Notes: generated by a model from the sequence alone, not told the origin. A DNA stretch of 64,000 nt from Pseudoalteromonas espejiana DSM 9414 (GCF_002221525.1 NZ_CP011028.1:2801001-2865000), one strand, 5' to 3'; positions 51,794-62,627 are shown, counted from the stretch's first letter. A program made the numbers and translations.

Positions 51794-52460
51794 TTTTAAG
51801 TATCTTCAATGCTTTTTCAGCAGCTTTTTGTTCGGCCTTGCGGCGCGAGCTACCAACAGAAATAATGCTATCCATACCTTCAACTATACATTCAACCGTG
51901 AACGTTTGATTATGCGCTTGGCCTTTGGTATCAACAACTGTGTAGCCTGGTAAAGATAATTTACGGGCCTGTAGATACTCTTGCAGCAGGGTCTTCGGAT
52001 CTTTTTGATTAAGCCCTGGTGAAATAGCATCAAGTCGAGATTCGTACCACGCTAAAATTAAATCACCACAACGGTCGATATCTGAGTCTAAAAACACAGC
52101 ACCAATAATTGCTTCTACGGCATCAGCAAGTGTAGATTCACGTCTAAAGCCGCCACTTTTAAGCTCGCCTGGACCTAAGCGTAAGTAATCGCCCAAACCA
52201 AACTCAAGCCCAAATTCAGCCAGCGTTTGACCGCGTACAAGTGTAGAGCGCATACGGCTTAAGTCGCCTTCTCTGGCTTTTGGGAATTTGTCGTACAATG
52301 CATTTGCAATAACAAAACTCAAAATTGAATCGCCTAAAAACTCTAAGCGCTCGTTGTGTTGACCTTTGTGACTGCGGTGCGTCATTGCCTGTTCAAGTAA
52401 ACCTTGATCAGCAAATTCGTAGCCAATTCTGTTATATAATTCTGTTACATTTTTTTTCAT
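51783..52460 (-). CDS. rnc: Ribonuclease III
   Basis: A double-strand-specific endoribonuclease for rRNA and mRNA processing. The catalytic signature [13 protein letters not shown] is near residue 36, the second metal-site segment is [15 protein letters not shown], and the C-terminal dsRNA-binding domain covers 155-225 ([27 protein letters not shown]). Length 225 residues. It is 2 bp after lepB. Confidence 0.97.
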   Translation of the reverse strand: MKKNVTELYNRIGYEFADQGLLEQAMTHRSHKGQHNERLEFLGDSILSFVIANALYDKFPKAREGDLSRMRSTLVRGQTLAEFGLEFGLGDYLRLGPGELKSGGFRRESTLADAVEAIIGAVFLDSDIDRCGDLILAWYESRLDAISPGLNQKDPKTLLQEYLQARKLSLPGYTVVDTKGQAHNQTFTVECIVEGMDSIISVGSSRRKAEQKAAEKALKILKNES

Positions 52461-52462
52461 TG

Positions 52463-53398
52463 TTACTGAATATTACCTAGGCGTTCAAAACGAACACCAG
52501 TTGGAACCCATCCTGGTAAAATATCATCTGGGCCATTTTCAAATTCAAAACTCATCCATATAAAGACAGCTTTACCCACCAAGTTTTCTTTTGGTACAAA
52601 GCCCCAAAAGCGACTATCTTGGCTGTTGTCGCGGTTATCACCCATCATAAAGTAATGATCAGCTGGCACAGTCCATTCATCCGAAGGTGTACCTGGTTGC
52701 TGATAGTAACGCCCTTTTCGCTCAGGGGCGCGTGGGTTGATTAAAATGTCGTGCTTTAGTGTCGTTAAATCTTCATTTACACGGGCAAGCGACATTTGGC
52801 CTTGTTTAAATTCATTATCATTAATTAATTTAAAATCAATTTTATTGAATTCATTACAAAGAAGATCACCCTGTTGGCTTTCTCCTTCTTTACAGTTAGG
52901 TTGAATATACAAACGCTTATCACGATAAACAATTTTATCGCCCGGTAAACCTATAGCACGTTTAATATAATCGACTCTTTCGTCTAGCGGGTATTTAAAA
53001 ACAACAATATCACCACGCTCTGGCTCACCTACATCAACTAATTGGCTTCGCCATACAGGGTCTTTAACGCCGTACGAATACTTTTGTACTAAAATAAAGT
53101 CACCCACTAACAGTGTAGGCATCATTGAACCAGATGGTATTTGAAATGGTTCAAAAATAAACGACCTAAAAATAGTAATAGCTGCAATCATCGGAAAAAT
53201 CGACTTAGCAGTTTCAGTAATTACAGGCTCAGGCGCTATTAAAGCCGCAGTATCTTCATCAAGCTGGCCACCGGCTGAGGTCTGTGCAAGTGCCAAACGT
53301 TCTTGCCTTTTTGGCGCATACATTAGGTGGTCAATTAACCATATTAAACCTGAGCCTAACGTTAATATCACCAATAAAACTGAAAAATAACCAGCCAT
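52463..53398 (-). CDS. lepB: Signal peptidase I
   Basis: An inner-membrane protease that removes Sec signal peptides. TM1 is at residues 3-22 and a second hydrophobic segment precedes the active site. The catalytic Ser is in [13 protein letters not shown] and the Lys in [11 protein letters not shown]. The C-terminal box is [18 protein letters not shown]. Length 311 residues. It lies between lepA and rnc as in most gammaproteobacteria. Confidence 0.97.
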   Translation of the reverse strand: MAGYFSVLLVILTLGSGLIWLIDHLMYAPKRQERLALAQTSAGGQLDEDTAALIAPEPVITETAKSIFPMIAAITIFRSFIFEPFQIPSGSMMPTLLVGDFILVQKYSYGVKDPVWRSQLVDVGEPERGDIVVFKYPLDERVDYIKRAIGLPGDKIVYRDKRLYIQPNCKEGESQQGDLLCNEFNKIDFKLINDNEFKQGQMSLARVNEDLTTLKHDILINPRAPERKGRYYQQPGTPSDEWTVPADHYFMMGDNRDNSQDSRFWGFVPKENLVGKAVFIWMSFEFENGPDDILPGWVPTGVRFERLGNIQ

Positions 53399-53414
53399 CT
53401 ATAATCCTTTGTTT

Positions 53415-55202
53415 TTATTTACCAACTTTCAAAATAGCTAGAAACGCTTCTTGAGGAACTTCAACGTTACCCAATTGCTTCATTCGTTTTTTACCATCTT
53501 TTTGCTTTTGAAGTAGCTTTTTCTTACGACTTACGTCACCACCGTAACACTTTGCAATTACGTTTTTACGTAGTTGTTTAACAGTAGTACGAGCAATAAC
53601 ATGTTGTCCTATTGCAGCTTGAATCGCAATATCAAACATTTGACGCGGAATAAGCTCTTTTAATGCATCAGCAAGCTGACGACCACGTGATTGAGCGCTA
53701 TCTCTGTGTACAATAATAGCGAGTGCATCAACGCGTTCACCATTAATAAGTATATCTACACGTACCATGTCTGAGGTTTGGAAGTGCTTAAAGTTGTAAT
53801 CAAGCGAGGCAAAACCACGACTTGTTGATTTTAACTTATCAAAAAAGTCCATCACAACTTCAGCCATAGGCAGTTCATAAGTTACCGCTACTTGCTTGCC
53901 GTGATAGCTCATTTTGGTTTGCATGCCACGTTTTTCAACACACAAAGTAATAACGCTACCTAAAAACTCTTGTGGTACTAGTATGTTAGCCTCAACTACT
54001 GGCTCACGAATTTCTAAAATATCATTTACAGCAGGTAAATCAGACGGGTTATCAATCTGAGTCGTACCTTCTTTAGTTACTACTTCGTAGATTACAGTAG
54101 GCGCGGTGGTAATTAAATCAATATCGTATTCACGCTCTAAACGTTCTTGAATAATTTCCATGTGCAGCATACCTAAAAAGCCACAACGGAAACCAAAACC
54201 AAGTGCCGTTGAGTTCTCTGGTTCAAAGAATAACGACGCATCGTTTAAGCTTAATTTATTAAGTGCATCACGGAACGATTCATAATCATCTGATGCGATT
54301 GGGAACATACCCGCATAAACCTGTGGCTTAATTTTTTGAAAGCCCGGTAAGCGCGCTGGCGCTGCATTTTTTTGATGCGTAATAGTATCACCAACTGGTG
54401 CACCGTGAATTTCTTTAATACCTGCAATAACAAACCCTACTTCGCCGGTACGTAAAATACCTGTATTAGTTTGTTTAGGGGTAAAAATACCTACGTGATC
54501 AGCAGTGTGAACATGCTCATTTGACATTATTTTAATTTTATCGCCAGCACGTAATTCACCGTGTTTTATACGCACTAGTGATACAACACCTTGGTATGGG
54601 TCAAACCACGAATCAATAATAAGCGCTTGTAAAGGTTCGTCTTTCTCGCCTTCTGGTGGCGGAATGTCCTTTACAATCATTTCAAGTACTTCAGCAATAC
54701 CCACACCCGTTTTAGCACTACACTGCACAGCATCAAGGGCATCAATACCAATAATATCTTCAATTTCTTCAGCAACACGAAGCGGATCGGCCTGCGGTAA
54801 ATCTATTTTGTTTAAAACAGGTATTACTTCTAGGTCCATTTCTATTGCGGTGTAACAGTTAGCTAGTGTTTGGGCTTCTACGCCTTGGCCAGCATCTACT
54901 ACTAATAATGCGCCTTCACAAGCCGCAAGAGAACGCGAAACTTCATAAGTAAAGTCAACGTGTCCTGGGGTATCGATAAAGTTAAGCTGGTAGGTTTCGC
55001 CATCGTTCGCTTTATAGTTCAACGTTACACTTTGCGCTTTAATGGTAATACCACGCTCACGCTCAATGTCCATTGAATCTAAAACCTGCTTTTGCATTTC
55101 GCGGTCTGTTAAGCCACCACAAACCTGGATCAGACGATCAGAAAGGGTCGATTTACCATGGTCAATATGGGCGATTATCGAAAAATTACGGATATGCTTC
55201 AT
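53415..55202 (-). CDS. lepA: Elongation factor 4
   Basis: A ribosome-associated translational GTPase. G1 [14 protein letters not shown] is near residue 11, G3 [13 protein letters not shown]4 NKIDLP, with the EF-G-like domains and the LepA-specific C-terminal domain ([21 protein letters not shown]) following. Length 595 residues. It heads the lepA-to-pdxJ run; the 184-bp gap upstream to rseC presumably carries its promoter. Confidence 0.97.
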   Translation of the reverse strand: MKHIRNFSIIAHIDHGKSTLSDRLIQVCGGLTDREMQKQVLDSMDIERERGITIKAQSVTLNYKANDGETYQLNFIDTPGHVDFTYEVSRSLAACEGALLVVDAGQGVEAQTLANCYTAIEMDLEVIPVLNKIDLPQADPLRVAEEIEDIIGIDALDAVQCSAKTGVGIAEVLEMIVKDIPPPEGEKDEPLQALIIDSWFDPYQGVVSLVRIKHGELRAGDKIKIMSNEHVHTADHVGIFTPKQTNTGILRTGEVGFVIAGIKEIHGAPVGDTITHQKNAAPARLPGFQKIKPQVYAGMFPIASDDYESFRDALNKLSLNDASLFFEPENSTALGFGFRCGFLGMLHMEIIQERLEREYDIDLITTAPTVIYEVVTKEGTTQIDNPSDLPAVNDILEIREPVVEANILVPQEFLGSVITLCVEKRGMQTKMSYHGKQVAVTYELPMAEVVMDFFDKLKSTSRGFASLDYNFKHFQTSDMVRVDILINGERVDALAIIVHRDSAQSRGRQLADALKELIPRQMFDIAIQAAIGQHVIARTTVKQLRKNVIAKCYGGDVSRKKKLLQKQKDGKKRMKQLGNVEVPQEAFLAILKVGK

Positions 55203-55386
55203 AAACTGGATTCTAAACTTCTATTTTAATGGACTAAGTACGAACACCTGAGTGACTTGAAAATACTTATTGAGCATCAGCATTAAGCTGCAAATGAGTG
55301 TTAAATTATTAAAAATAATTTATTGCCTCTACCCTGTATTTCCAAGTTACTCTGGTATAAAACGGCAATTTTACATTTAATTGGCC

Positions 55387-55836
55387 TTAATCACCATCTA
55401 TTTGCGTTAAAGGAAGGCTAATTGGATGAATTTTTATCACTTTTATATCGTGCTGTAATGTTTTCACCTTGCTTTTAGCTAAAAAATAGCCAGCTACACC
55501 ACCAAAAGCGGCGAATATTATCTGCCAACCCTGCGATAAAAGTAGTAATTCAGCACCTATAAACGCAAACATCAAACCCAAAAATAACGGCAGCATGTAC
55601 ACCGCAAAGGCATGTTTAACCAAATGAGAGTCATCTAATGAAAGTGTCACTTTTTGCCCTACTTCAACGGGCTTATCAAATTGATATGGAAAGGTTTTTT
55701 TGTCACTGCCAAAAAGTTTGGCAAAAACCTGCGAGCCGCAGCGACCATTGCAACCTTCACAGGCTTTTTTCTGCTGGGCTTCTAAGTGGGCAGTGGCTCC
55801 ATCAAGGGCAACCACTGTAAGTGTTTGTTCAATCAT
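55387..55836 (-). CDS. rseC: SigmaE-locus protein RseC
   Basis: An inner-membrane protein of the rpoE locus with a positive role in sigmaE activity and reported links to redox systems. Start 55836 (MIEQTLTVVALDG) is the family start; a longer frame would read into rseB. The N-terminal Cys cluster ACEGCNGRCG is at about residues 24-33, and two membrane helices lie near 75-115. Length 149 residues. Confidence 0.92.
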   Translation of the reverse strand: MIEQTLTVVALDGATAHLEAQQKKACEGCNGRCGSQVFAKLFGSDKKTFPYQFDKPVEVGQKVTLSLDDSHLVKHAFAVYMLPLFLGLMFAFIGAELLLLSQGWQIIFAAFGGVAGYFLAKSKVKTLQHDIKVIKIHPISLPLTQIDGD

Positions 55837-55855
55837 AACAACCCTTACGAATTGT

Positions 55856-56806
55856 TTATAATGCGCGAGTGACCGACTCTGCAATCGCCTTAGCGGTTTG
55901 GCTTGGCACATTACCAACAACGGATACATCAAAGTTTCCGCCATTATGCACATAAATTGTCGTTGCACCAGAAGTTAATGACCCGCTCAAGCGTCTGCCT
56001 GGTAATGGGCGCTGCACAAAAACTGATATTTCAACAAAGCCGTCTGAGTATAAATAATAGTCGGTAAGTTCGTTGTTTAAATCAAGTTTATGGCGGTCTG
56101 ATTTAAGTAATTTAAAGCCTTTAGGTAACCAACCTATCGTCCAATTAGTGGCAATTTTTTCTTCGCCATCTAGTGCGTTGCCAGGAAGTGGAGTTGGGAA
56201 GTTACGATTAAGCACTTCTAAAATCATAGGCGCGGGTTGCTCTGTTACGCTAATGTGCGTTAACTGCAGTTGCTCTAGCGCTTCGCCTTCATGATTAACA
56301 TAAGCCGCTTTTAGTAGAAGTGATGATTCGGTATCAAGCCAAATCCAATAGTTATATTTGTATTCATCTTTTGATTCTATTCGAACTAACTGTGCAGCAC
56401 GCCCTGCTATACGCCCTTTTCCGCCTAAAACAAAATCATAATGGGCACTTAAAGCTTCTATATCTTTAAATAGCACCTCAGGGATTGGCCCTGCAATTGA
56501 ATCGGTATTAATAGAATAAGGTTGAGATTGTGGCTCAAAGTAGGTGACTTGGTCGTTAATTCTAACCATTTCTAAGCCGGCACCATTAAGTAAACTTAAA
56601 TGCTCTAACTCTGTTTCACCTTTCTTTGCATGCACCCAACGGTAGGGTTCCATGGCTTTGCCTTTAACCACCACAAAAGAGGCGTCAAAGTTTCGGGTAT
56701 GCACTGCATTCGCCATTTTAAGTAGTAAATCTTTGGCGGGGTTTGTGTCGTCAGCAAAAGCATTAACGCTTAGTACTAACGACAGAACAAAAGTGATTAC
56801 TTTCAT
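55856..56806 (-). CDS. rseB: Periplasmic sigmaE regulator RseB
   Basis: A periplasmic protein that binds RseA and shields it from DegS, and responds to mislocalised lipopolysaccharide. The signal peptide covers residues 1-18 (ends VNAFADD). The MucB/RseB fold follows, with MANAVHTRNFDASFVVVKG and, in the C-terminal domain, NWTIGWLPKGFKLL. Length 316 residues. It lies 4 bp after rseA. Confidence 0.95.
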   Translation of the reverse strand: MKVITFVLSLVLSVNAFADDTNPAKDLLLKMANAVHTRNFDASFVVVKGKAMEPYRWVHAKKGETELEHLSLLNGAGLEMVRINDQVTYFEPQSQPYSINTDSIAGPIPEVLFKDIEALSAHYDFVLGGKGRIAGRAAQLVRIESKDEYKYNYWIWLDTESSLLLKAAYVNHEGEALEQLQLTHISVTEQPAPMILEVLNRNFPTPLPGNALDGEEKIATNWTIGWLPKGFKLLKSDRHKLDLNNELTDYYLYSDGFVEISVFVQRPLPGRRLSGSLTSGATTIYVHNGGNFDVSVVGNVPSQTAKAIAESVTRAL

Positions 56807-56810
56807 TTAA

Positions 56811-57428
56811 TTAGTTTTTTTCCTCTGGCGCTTTGTCACCATTTTGCGCTGTTTGCAAAGAGTGTGCAACACGTGCTTGACGTTGATGCTCTAAAACTAA
56901 TGCACCAATGCGCTGCTGTTGTAGCTCACGTAAGCCTTGTTCTGCATTTTCTAGTGCCGGCTCCGATGAATAACTTACCGGCGATGCCATACCTGTTAGC
57001 GGCGTAGTTTGTAAAAGTGGTATTTCACTTTCTTGCTCGCCCGCACCTTGCGGTAAAGTATTTACACCAACAATAGCAAACATCGCAACACTTGCGGCAA
57101 TAGCTAGCTGAGCAACTGGTTTACGCCAGTTAAAAGCAACCACTTTGTTATCTTGCTGTACAGTGGTTTGCTCACTCTGTTTAGATGTTGATTGAGTAAA
57201 ATCAGCATATACAGGCTCACTTTCAAGTGCCAAAGCAATGTTATCGCTTATATCAATGTGTATGTCGTTGTTATTTTTTTGAGCACGCATCGCATCACCA
57301 ATTAGCGCATATCGACCAAACGTTGCAACATCCTGATCAGAAATTTTACCCTCTGCAAGTTGTTGTTCGCCGTCAAGTAATGCTGATAACGTTTCGCTAT
57401 CCAACTTGTTAACGTGTGCTTTTGTCAT
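56811..57428 (-). CDS. rseA: Anti-sigmaE factor RseA
   Basis: A single-pass inner-membrane protein that holds sigmaE inactive until it is cleaved by DegS and RseP. The cytoplasmic sigma-binding domain is at residues 1-95 (LSALLDGEQQLAEG; FGRYALIGDAMRA). The membrane helix is near 108-125 (QLAIAASVAMFAIVGVN) and a Gln-rich periplasmic tail follows. Length 205 residues. It starts 1 bp after the rpoE stop. Confidence 0.94.
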   Translation of the reverse strand: MTKAHVNKLDSETLSALLDGEQQLAEGKISDQDVATFGRYALIGDAMRAQKNNNDIHIDISDNIALALESEPVYADFTQSTSKQSEQTTVQQDNKVVAFNWRKPVAQLAIAASVAMFAIVGVNTLPQGAGEQESEIPLLQTTPLTGMASPVSYSSEPALENAEQGLRELQQQRIGALVLEHQRQARVAHSLQTAQNGDKAPEEKN

Positions 57429-57429
57429 A

Positions 57430-58011
57430 CTAAGACTCGCCTATTAATGGGTTTAATTTATTATCTATTGCTTCTCGGGCTCTAAAAATACGCGAACGTA
57501 CGGTCCCAACAGGGCAATCCATTACCACGGCTATTTCTTCATAGCTCATCCCTTCGATTTCTCTTAGGGTAATCGCGGTTTTCAGGTCTTCAGGCAAACT
57601 ATCAATCGTATTAAAAATAACAGCGCGTACTTCATCGCTTAAAAGTAAGTTTTCAGGGGATGCATTTGAACGCATCGAATCCGCACCGTCATAAAATTCG
57701 GCGTCTTCAGCGTCTATATCATTCGCTGGCGGTTTACGACCCTGAGCTACTAAATAATTTTTAGCACAATTAACGGCAATACGGTATAACCAAGTGTAAA
57801 AGGCGCTATCACCTCTAAAGTTTGGAAGTGCACGGTAAGCTTTAATAAAAGCCTCTTGTGCTACATCTGCAATATCGCCTTGGTTAGACACATAACGTGA
57901 TATTAAACCGGCAATTTTGTTCTGATACTTCTTAACTAATAGGTTGAAGGCGTTTTTATCTCCTTGCTGGACCCTTTTTACAAGCGCTAAATCTAATTCC
58001 TGCTCGCTCAT
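57430..58011 (-). CDS. rpoE: Extracytoplasmic sigma factor sigmaE
   Basis: The envelope-stress sigma factor. Start 58011 (MSEQELDLALVKRVQ) aligns with the E. coli N-terminus and has GAGGAG 11 bases upstream. In-frame ATGs at 58053 and 58071 lie at or near the predicted transcript start. Region 2 contains DVAQEAFIKAYRALPNFRGD and FYTWLYRIAVNCAKNYL; region 4 contains EGMSYEEIAVVMDCPVGTVR. Length 193 residues. First of rpoE-rseABC. Confidence 0.96.
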   Translation of the reverse strand: MSEQELDLALVKRVQQGDKNAFNLLVKKYQNKIAGLISRYVSNQGDIADVAQEAFIKAYRALPNFRGDSAFYTWLYRIAVNCAKNYLVAQGRKPPANDIDAEDAEFYDGADSMRSNASPENLLLSDEVRAVIFNTIDSLPEDLKTAITLREIEGMSYEEIAVVMDCPVGTVRSRIFRAREAIDNKLNPLIGES

Positions 58012-58077
58012 TCGAGCCGGTACTCCTCTGTTTGATTCTTGCTGGTTATTCATAGTGTCGCCATTGTTCACAAATAC

Positions 58078-58104
58078 TCTGACCTCTTTATGAATAAAAA
58101 GTTC
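58078..58104 (-). promoter_or_regulatory. SigmaE-type promoter upstream of rpoE
   Basis: On the minus strand, GAACTT (58104-58099), a 16-bp spacer and TCAGA (58082-58078). This fits the sigmaE consensus (GGAACTT, about 16 bp, TCTGA/TCAAA) and implies autoregulation, as in E. coli. The predicted start point is near 58071, which supports the rpoE start at 58011. Confidence 0.75.
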
Positions 58105-58256
58105 TGCTTAATATTATTTTTTTATAAAATAGTCTCAATTAACGGCGCTAAGCCATTAAAATCACTACGTAGTAATATGACAAATATGATACAACTACAT
58201 TATTAAAAACAAATATTGCTCTAATTTGAGCATTGTAACCGCAAAGTACCTCTGAC

Positions 58257-59867
58257 ATGAACCAAAATAAACATCATATTGCTGATGTCGCTATTATAGG
58301 TAGCGGCGCTGCGGGCTTATCTCTTGCATTGTCTTTAGCTAACTATTGTAACGTTACTGTGATCAGTAAAGGCGCCCTTACCGAAGGCTCAACTCTTTAT
58401 GCACAAGGCGGTATAGCCGCAGTATTTGATAAAAAAAATGACAGTATAGAATCCCATGTTGAGGATACACTTGATGCCGGTGGCGGCTTGTGTGACCGCG
58501 AAGCTGTACATTACACGGCAAGTAATGCACATGAGTGCTTACAATGGTTAATTGACCAAGGCGTGCCTTTTGATATGGAGTTTGATAGCAAAGGGAAAGA
58601 ACGTTTTCATTTAACCCGCGAAGGCGGTCACAGTCATCGCCGTATTTTACATGCCGCCGATGCCACAGGTAAGGCCGTTCAAACCACGCTAATTAGCCAA
58701 GTTAAAGCGCATAAAAACATTACCTTGCTCGAGCAATATAACGCCATTGATTTAATTAGCGATAAAAGTCTGGGCAGAGCGGGCTCACACATACACGGCA
58801 TGCATGTATGGAATAAAAAAGCGAAAAAAGTAGAAACCATTTCAGCTAAATTTGTAGCCCTTGCTACAGGTGGTGCAAGTAAAGTGTATTTGTATACTTC
58901 AAACCCTGATGTTTCAAGCGGTGACGGTATTGCTATGGCTTGGCGTGCAGGCTGTAGAGTAGCTAATATGGAATTTAACCAGTTTCACCCCACCAGCCTT
59001 TATCACCCTGAGCTGCAAAACTTTTTAATTACCGAAGCAATGCGTGGCGAAGGCGCCTATTTAAAGCGCCCAGACGGCACTCGCTTTATGAAAGACTTTG
59101 ACGAACGCGAAGAACTAGCGCCGCGCGATATAGTCGCCCGTGCTATCGACTTTGAAATGAAGCGGTTAGGCGCTAACTGCGTTTACCTAGATATTAGTCA
59201 TAAAGATAAAGACTTTATTATTGAGCATTTCCCTACTATTTACGCAAAATGTTTAAGTGTAGGGCTAGATATAACCAAAGAAGCCATTCCGGTTGTACCG
59301 GCTGCCCACTATACGTGTGGCGGTGTAATGAGTGACTTTAACGGTAAAACCGACTTAGATAACTTATACGCGGTGGGCGAAGTAGCCTACACAGGGCTAC
59401 ATGGCGCAAACCGTATGGCGAGCAACTCATTATTAGAGTGTATAGTGTTTGCTCACGCAGCTGCCAAAGACATTTTAAGTAAAATAGAGCATGCGCCTGC
59501 GCCTTTAGCGCTACCAAGTTGGGATGAAAGCCGCGTTAGCAACTCTGATGAAGAAATAGTAATTACACATAACTGGCACGAACTACGTTTATTTATGTGG
59601 GATTATGTTGGTATTGTGCGCTCAACTAAACGTTTAGAGCGTGCGCTGCATCGTGTAGAATTGTTACAGCAAGAAATACATGATTATTACGCTAACTTTA
59701 GAGTAAGCAATAACTTATTAGAGCTTCGTAATTTAGTGCAGGTATCTGAGCTAATTATAAGAAGTGCAATGGAGCGTAAAGAAAGCCGCGGCCTGCATTA
59801 CACTATCGATTACCCTGAGCAAAATGAAAACCCAACACCAACTATTTTGACTCCTCCTCGCCATTAA
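58257..59867 (+). CDS. nadB: L-aspartate oxidase
   Basis: A flavoenzyme that oxidises aspartate to iminoaspartate, the first step of NAD synthesis. The FAD motif [14 protein letters not shown] is near residue 16, with [14 protein letters not shown], the active-site segment [23 protein letters not shown] and the cap region [20 protein letters not shown]. Length 536 residues. It is divergent from rpoE, as in E. coli, and its 3' end overlaps the convergent next gene by 26 bp. Confidence 0.97.
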   Translation: MNQNKHHIADVAIIGSGAAGLSLALSLANYCNVTVISKGALTEGSTLYAQGGIAAVFDKKNDSIESHVEDTLDAGGGLCDREAVHYTASNAHECLQWLIDQGVPFDMEFDSKGKERFHLTREGGHSHRRILHAADATGKAVQTTLISQVKAHKNITLLEQYNAIDLISDKSLGRAGSHIHGMHVWNKKAKKVETISAKFVALATGGASKVYLYTSNPDVSSGDGIAMAWRAGCRVANMEFNQFHPTSLYHPELQNFLITEAMRGEGAYLKRPDGTRFMKDFDEREELAPRDIVARAIDFEMKRLGANCVYLDISHKDKDFIIEHFPTIYAKCLSVGLDITKEAIPVVPAAHYTCGGVMSDFNGKTDLDNLYAVGEVAYTGLHGANRMASNSLLECIVFAHAAAKDILSKIEHAPAPLALPSWDESRVSNSDEEIVITHNWHELRLFMWDYVGIVRSTKRLERALHRVELLQQEIHDYYANFRVSNNLLELRNLVQVSELIIRSAMERKESRGLHYTIDYPEQNENPTPTILTPPRH

Positions 59868-60261
59868 TCGCAATAAGTGCTGCGCGCTTTAAGCGCGCAT
59901 AGCTTTGCTCATCAACACCATTAGCTGAAATTATTAACCAGTGGTGTTGGTTAAACCCCTTAATATGCAGCCAAACAGCATTTGTGAGTATTAAGGTTTT
60001 AGCGGTTATTTTTCCTTGAATTTTAAAGCGCCCACTTTCAAAGCGAACTGATTTGGGCTCTAATATAATAACGCCGTTAACGGGATGAATGGCCATTATT
60101 TTTTGCCACACCCACCAAGCTGCAATACCATTTAAAATCACACAAATAATAATGCTAAAAAAAGAGCTTAAATAAAGCCCTAATAAAACACTTAATAAGC
60201 AGAAAAACAGCACAACAGGCCGATGATCTGCTTTGTTATTTACAACCGTAAATCTATACAC
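59842..60261 (-). CDS. YgfX-like small membrane protein
   Basis: 139 residues with two N-terminal membrane helices (about 17-35 and 37-53) and a beta-rich C-terminal half. Its position directly after sdhE, overlapping it by 8 bases, is that of ygfX (cptA), the partner gene of ygfY/sdhE in E. coli. Sequence similarity to YgfX is weak by eye, so the assignment rests mainly on size, topology and neighbour. Confidence 0.6.
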   Translation of the reverse strand: MYRFTVVNNKADHRPVVLFFCLLSVLLGLYLSSFFSIIICVILNGIAAWWVWQKIMAIHPVNGVIILEPKSVRFESGRFKIQGKITAKTLILTNAVWLHIKGFNQHHWLIISANGVDEQSYARLKRAALIAINGEEESK

Positions 60262-60505
60262 GAACTCGGTCTAGTATCAGCGACACCATAGTGTTGAGCT
60301 CTTTATCTTTACACTCTTCATGGCCCATAAACCAAGCAAATAAATCAGGGTCCTCTTGGGTTAGCAAACGCTGAAATACAGCCTGCTGCTGTGCATTTAA
60401 CGAATCATAAGCCTGCTCTACAAATGGCATAAACAAAACATCTAACTCTAACATGCCGCGGCGACAAGCCCAGCGTATACGTGCTTTACTATGAATTTCA
60501 GTCAT
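60254..60505 (-). CDS. sdhE: FAD assembly factor SdhE
   Basis: A small protein that promotes covalent flavinylation of succinate dehydrogenase and fumarate reductase. Start 60505 follows TGAGG by 6 bases; a longer frame to 60547 has no site. The family motif RGxxE is visible in RRGMLELD. Other landmarks: FVEQAYDSL and DLFAWFMGHEEC. Length 83 residues, near the usual 88. Confidence 0.93.
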   Translation of the reverse strand: MTEIHSKARIRWACRRGMLELDVLFMPFVEQAYDSLNAQQQAVFQRLLTQEDPDLFAWFMGHEECKDKELNTMVSLILDRVRV

Positions 60506-60666
60506 TTTAAACCTCATACTTAATTGCCCTGAGTTTAACAAATACACGCATAATTAGCAGCTATTAATCAGCGTTGAAAATAATAAAAACTGCCCTCTTG
60601 GTGGCTGTACCATAGGTAGTAACTGCGTTATTATGTCAGCTCACTTGTATTGCACAGAAGGTTTTT

Positions 60667-61578
60667 ATGTCGAGCGTTTATGCATGTCCGTTATCTCACC
60701 AACTTATTAGCCTAACCGGTGCGGATAAATTGTCTTATCTTCACGGACAAATCACTCAAGATCTCAATAAACTATCTAACAGCAATTATTTATGGGCTGG
60801 ACACTGTAGCGCCAAAGGTAAGCTTTGGGGTGTTTTTAAATTATTTTCTCACCAAGATAGTTACTATTTAGCAGGCTCAGAGCCTGAAATTGAACAATCT
60901 CTTAGCGAACTTAAAAAATACGCTGTATTTGCAAAAGTAGATATTAGTGTTTCTACGAATCGATTAATTGGTTTGATCAGCGACGATTTAGCCCCAGTCC
61001 TTGAAAAGCTAAATATTCACTTTGCTGATGGTGAAACAGCTTGCGACTTTCCAAGTGGTAAAGCATTAAAACTTGCTGATAACCGTGTTTTGTTAATGGT
61101 TGATGGGCAATTTAGTATGCCTGATGACGTATCAACATTAGATAACTGTGCGCTTTGGCAAGAAGCCGCTATAAAAGCAGGCGAGCCCCAGTTAAATAAC
61201 GACGCTATTGGCGAGTACGTACCACAAATGGTAAACCTGCAGGCCATTAATGGTATTAGCTTTAAAAAAGGTTGCTATACCGGCCAAGAAACCGTTGCCC
61301 GTATGAAATACCTTGGTAAAAACAAACGCGCAATGTATATCGTTACCGGTAAAAGTGATGGACTACTAGAACACCCTGAGCTAGAAACCCAATTAGGGGA
61401 AAACTGGCGCCGTGCGGGCAAACTGGTTGCACAAAGCTATAACGAAACGAGCCAAACTTTATCTGGCCTTGTTGTGCTGCCAAACGACACTCAAAGCACC
61501 CAAGTGCTTCGTGCAAAGCACACACCTCAGGTAGAGCTAAGCATTCTGCCTCTACCTTACTCTCTTGAAGATGAATAA
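60667..61578 (+). CDS. ygfZ: Folate-binding protein YgfZ
   Basis: A tetrahydrofolate-dependent protein that supports repair and assembly of some Fe-S enzymes. The signature KGCYTGQE at about residues 200-207 is the defining YgfZ/GcvT-like motif; its Cys is essential in E. coli. N-terminal GADKLSYLHGQITQDL is also typical. Length 303 residues. It is divergent from sdhE, as in Enterobacteriaceae. Confidence 0.95.
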   Translation: MSSVYACPLSHQLISLTGADKLSYLHGQITQDLNKLSNSNYLWAGHCSAKGKLWGVFKLFSHQDSYYLAGSEPEIEQSLSELKKYAVFAKVDISVSTNRLIGLISDDLAPVLEKLNIHFADGETACDFPSGKALKLADNRVLLMVDGQFSMPDDVSTLDNCALWQEAAIKAGEPQLNNDAIGEYVPQMVNLQAINGISFKKGCYTGQETVARMKYLGKNKRAMYIVTGKSDGLLEHPELETQLGENWRRAGKLVAQSYNETSQTLSGLVVLPNDTQSTQVLRAKHTPQVELSILPLPYSLEDE

Positions 61579-61590
61579 ATAGGAATGACT

Positions 61591-62076
61591 ATGATCGTTG
61601 CACCAAACACAGTAGTAAAAATGCATTATTCAGTATTGGATAATGACGGCAATACCATTGATAACTCATTCGATGGCGAGCCACTTGTTTTTATTATTGG
61701 CACAGGCTACTTAATTCCAGGCCTTGAAAACGCACTACAAGGCAAACAAGCCGGCGATACATTAAATGTAAAAGTAGAACCTGAAGAAGGCTATGGCGAG
61801 CGCCACGATAACTTAATGCAAGCGGTGCCTAAGTCTATGTTTGATGGCATGGAAATCGAAGTGGGTATGCAATTTAGAGCCTCTACTGACGATGGCGATC
61901 AATCTGTAATGATCATCGAAATCCAAGATGAAGACGTTATTGTTGATGGTAACCACCCTCTTTCGGGCATTACACTAAATTTTGATGTGGAAATTTTAGA
62001 AGTACGCGAAGCCACTCAAGAAGAACTTGCCCATGGGCATGTTCACGGTGAAGGCGGTTGTGGACACGAACATTAA
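61591..62076 (+). CDS. SlyD-type FKBP peptidyl-prolyl isomerase
   Basis: A proline isomerase/chaperone. ATG at 61591 is chosen because AGGA lies 6 bases upstream; the ATG six bases earlier would abut it. The FKBP domain is split by an insert-in-flap domain: FIIGTGYLIPGLENALQGKQ, EEGYGERHDNLMQAVP and DGNHPLSGITLNFDVEI. The C-terminal His-rich tail (HGHVHGEGGCGHEH) suggests nickel or zinc binding as in SlyD. Length 161 residues. Confidence 0.92.
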   Translation: MIVAPNTVVKMHYSVLDNDGNTIDNSFDGEPLVFIIGTGYLIPGLENALQGKQAGDTLNVKVEPEEGYGERHDNLMQAVPKSMFDGMEIEVGMQFRASTDDGDQSVMIIEIQDEDVIVDGNHPLSGITLNFDVEILEVREATQEELAHGHVHGEGGCGHEH

Positions 62077-62094
62077 TAAGTGTAAAAAACATAT

Positions 62095-62121
62095 AAAAAA
62101 AGCGCCAAAGGCGCTTTTTTT
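62095..62121. terminator. Bidirectional terminator
   Basis: Stem AGCGCC/GGCGCT extended by A-run/T-run pairing around a 3-base loop, between the convergent SlyD-type gene and the next gene. It touches the stop codon of the minus-strand gene. Confidence 0.88.
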
Positions 62122-62611
62122 ATAACATATTATTGTAGCTCGCTTTTGCCTGTGATTTAGGCTCTGCCGGGGGAGGTATTTCACCTGGGGTTATTTTACC
62201 TTCTAGGGCTGATAAAACACCTTGCTGATCGTTAGTTCCTACCCGATAAACACTGCCATCTTTTAAGGTTAATTGCACCGCGCTAAACCCCGATACAGAA
62301 TACACCCAACCATCGTGCGTTATACGGATACCAATACCGTGGCGATATGAATTTTGCACCGCCTTGGCTTCTATTATATCGCTTAATATCAATTTTTGCC
62401 CCGCAACACCTGGCCCAAATGCCCAGCTAATTGTTTCATCAGTTACTTTAACGGTTAAACCGTGAAACAAAAACCCGACTAAAATTAATACTCCAGCGAA
62501 TACCATTAAGGGTACATCTGCTCCAATTAAATTCCATGCTAAGGCAACAAAACCACCTATCCAAGCTAAAACAAAAAATATAAACACCGCATATTGCTTA
62601 TGCTGATACAT
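62120..62611 (-). CDS. Uncharacterised two-helix membrane protein
   Basis: Function not recognised. 163 residues: two membrane helices (about 8-28 and 33-51), then a beta-rich domain with WAFGPGVAGQKLILSDI and VQLTLKDGSVYRVGTNDQQG that resembles bacterial PH-like domains, and a Pro/Lys tail. It may be co-transcribed with the DUF481 gene 16 bp upstream. Confidence 0.7.
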   Translation of the reverse strand: MYQHKQYAVFIFFVLAWIGGFVALAWNLIGADVPLMVFAGVLILVGFLFHGLTVKVTDETISWAFGPGVAGQKLILSDIIEAKAVQNSYRHGIGIRITHDGWVYSVSGFSAVQLTLKDGSVYRVGTNDQQGVLSALEGKITPGEIPPPAEPKSQAKASYNNML

Positions 62612-62627
62612 AACACTCTCTTAATTA

